DNA from: JBQTGK01 sp052400665
Lineage (GTDB): Bacteria > Bacteroidota > Bacteroidia > Bacteroidales > Marinifilaceae
DNA length: 64,000 bases
Strand: one strand, 5' to 3'
Assembly: GCA_052400665.1 (NCBI GenBank)
Contig: JBQTGK010000004.1
Shown here in pieces: positions 62,920 to 64,000 of this stretch. Position numbers and translations under genes: made by a program. Position 1 is the first letter of the stretch; the number at the start of each line of letters is the position of its first letter. The notes under the pieces were generated by a model. It had not been told where the DNA came from and searched no databases. It saw only the letters and a program-made list of their open reading frames with translations.

Positions 62920-63552
62920 CTAGGCTTGTATCTGATTGAGTAATTGTGCAGCATTTTCGCATTTTAGAAGCGATTCAGGCTGTTGCTCGAATTTAGGGGG
63001 TAAGATGGAAGGGCATATCTTATCGACAAAACCATGATTTTTCACCACATTTCCATCTTCACAAGTTAGTCCGTATTTACAGGTGTAGCATTGAGAATAA
63101 GCACCCAGCAAGAATTTAGAAATCACTTTCATGTTATTCATTTTTAAAAAGTAATCTGTAATTTTTAGTACCTGACTGTTTGCTTCATCGCTGGAATAGC
63201 CAGTAGAAAAAATTACGGCGGCTTTGTCTTTTAGTAGGAAAGCTCCCTGGTGGCGAAAGCAAAAACACCGTTCCAGTAAGCTATGCGATAGAGCATTAGG
63301 AATATCGTAATAGTTTGGTATTCCGAATACAATAGCGTCGGCTTGTACCATTAAATTGGCAATTTCCTGAAAATCGTCATTCACAATGCATTCATTGTCT
63401 TTGGTGCATCCCAAACAACTAATACAGCCGCCAATGTGTTTGCCTGCCAGCGAAATGTATTTGGTTTCGCCTTCGCATTTCGAAAGAATATATTTTATGG
63501 CATTGGCAGAAATGCCATTGGGACGGGGACTGCCTGAAATTCCTAATATCAT
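62920..63552 (-). CDS. NADPH-dependent FMN reductase / iron-sulfur flavoprotein-like
   Basis: 210 aa, flavodoxin-like fold. ISGSPRPNGISANAI (residues 5-19) is the FMN phosphate loop. C43-x2-C46-x2-C49-x5-C55 (CISCLGCTKDNEC) resembles the compact 4Fe-4S motif of Isf-type iron-sulfur flavoproteins. ADAIVFGIPNYYDIPNALSH and IFSTGYSS are the usual flavin contacts; a second Cys group (CYTCKYGLTC) lies near residue 150. It likely moves electrons between ferredoxin or NAD(P)H and an unknown acceptor. Such proteins are common in anaerobes. Neighbours do not reveal its role. Confidence 0.87.
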   Translation of the reverse strand: MILGISGSPRPNGISANAIKYILSKCEGETKYISLAGKHIGGCISCLGCTKDNECIVNDDFQEIANLMVQADAIVFGIPNYYDIPNALSHSLLERCFCFRHQGAFLLKDKAAVIFSTGYSSDEANSQVLKITDYFLKMNNMKVISKFLLGAYSQCYTCKYGLTCEDGNVVKNHGFVDKICPSILPPKFEQQPESLLKCENAAQLLNQIQA

Positions 63553-63573
63553 AAATGTTTGTTTCTGATGAGA

Positions 63574-63678
63574 TTATTTTGGTGTTGTAAACTTGAGTTC
63601 AGGGATGTTTTCTGCTTTGTCCCAATGGCAATTAAGGCCTGGAATATCCAACAGGCAATTTGCAAGGTTTTTTTCCAT
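63574..63678 (-). other. Possible 34-codon reading frame, perhaps the tail of a frameshifted gene
   Basis: ATG 63678 to TAA 63574 reads MEKNLANCLLDIPGLNCHW and on to a stop after LKFTTPK. The same frame stays open further upstream (FWFPPSFRMEKN), past the stop of the gene to its right, in a different phase. It may be a small gene, or the end of a frameshifted longer gene covering 63574-64000. I do not recognise a family. Confidence 0.3.
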
Positions 63679-63731
63679 TCGAAACGATGGGGGAAACCAA
63701 AAGCAAGCTGCTTGTATAGTATGAGTGTTTC

Positions 63732-64000
63732 TTAGGCAATTTTATTTCCTGCATTGGCACCAGCACTCTGATCGAATGCCTCAATAGGTTCGAATAGCCA
63801 TAATCCGCGGCATGGCAATCCTAATTTTTCCAATTCGTCTTTTGCGGCATCAAAAAGAGGCCCATCGGTTTGGCGGCCTTTTACTTCAGCTACTACCTGA
63901 TACGATTCCATCCCTTTCACTACCAGTACACTTACTGTTTTGTTGACTTGTAAATTCTTGGAAGTACTTTGCATTAAAACTTCAGCAGCACAAATTAAAT
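63732..64000 (-). CDS. Unrecognised protein, C-terminal part (5' end beyond window)
   Basis: The frame is open to the window edge. The visible 89 residues read through LICAAEVLMQSTSK, NKTVSVLVVKGMESYQVVAE, a TDGPLFDAAKDELEKLGLP stretch and GLWLFEPIEAFDQSAG, ending NKIA. An ATG at 63974 would give an 80-residue protein, but sequence upstream in frame also looks coding, so it is more likely the end of a longer protein. I recognise no family. It precedes the iron-sulfur flavoprotein gene on the same strand. Confidence 0.5.
   Translation of the reverse strand, partial: LICAAEVLMQSTSKNLQVNKTVSVLVVKGMESYQVVAEVKGRQTDGPLFDAAKDELEKLGLPCRGLWLFEPIEAFDQSAGANAGNKIA

Overview
The window looks like chromosomal DNA of a member of the Bacteroidota, most likely a marine or sediment anaerobe or facultative anaerobe of the Bacteroidales/Marinilabiliales kind. 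The support is three SusC/SusD pairs, FecR-type anti-sigma factors paired with ECF sigma factors, TAnnTTTG-type promoters, lipoprotein-rich surface genes, AT-rich DNA and a corrinoid methyltransferase operon typical of anaerobic metabolism. Genus and species cannot be set from sequence reading alone. I saw no rRNA, tRNA, CRISPR array, integrase or insertion sequence.

Layout. (1) 1-12355, minus strand: a beta-glucan utilisation operon read from right to left. It holds a Nudix-type regulator, a GPH sugar importer with an unusual periplasmic insert, a GH94 phosphorylase, a GH9 glucanase lipoprotein, SusC, SusD and a GH30 glucosidase cut by the window edge. (2) 12356-13783: operator-like repeats, an AraC regulator and a divergent promoter region. 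(3) 13784-21434, plus strand: a galactokinase-like kinase followed by a complete corrinoid methyl-transfer system: UroD-fold methyltransferase, corrinoid protein, MtaA-like methyltransferase fused to a thioredoxin-like domain, CobW-like GTPase, MetH-activation-like protein and RACo-type reductive activase. This is the most unusual system here. (4) 21758-33156 and 33362-47381, plus strand: two paralogous cassettes of ECF sigma, FecR anti-sigma, STN-containing SusC, SusD and thioredoxin-fold exported proteins (three in the first, five in the second). The second cassette carries an 820-bp repeat island between sigma and anti-sigma. (5) 47479-58888, minus strand: a hexuronate locus with two LacI paralogues, KDPG aldolase, KDG kinase, a TRAP transporter (DctPQM), mannonate dehydratase, an SDR mannonate oxidoreductase and uronate isomerase. 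Shared paired operators precede kdgK and uxaC. (6) 58889-64000: a decayed alginate-lyase-like remnant, then a ketopantoate-reductase-like gene, an MscS channel, a HAD hydrolase, an iron-sulfur flavoprotein-like gene and an unrecognised gene cut by the edge.

How it works together. Region 1 would bind beta-glucan oligosaccharides at the surface, cut them outside the cytoplasm, import disaccharides and split them by phosphorolysis. Region 5 would import hexuronates by TRAP and convert them through fructuronate, mannonate, KDG and KDPG to pyruvate and glyceraldehyde-3-phosphate. Region 3 would take a methyl group from an unknown substrate onto a corrinoid protein and pass it on; its position next to a sugar kinase suggests, without proving, a methylated sugar or glycoside. 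Region 4 looks like two cell-surface-signalling nutrient uptake systems with an expanded thiol-redox set of unknown substrate.
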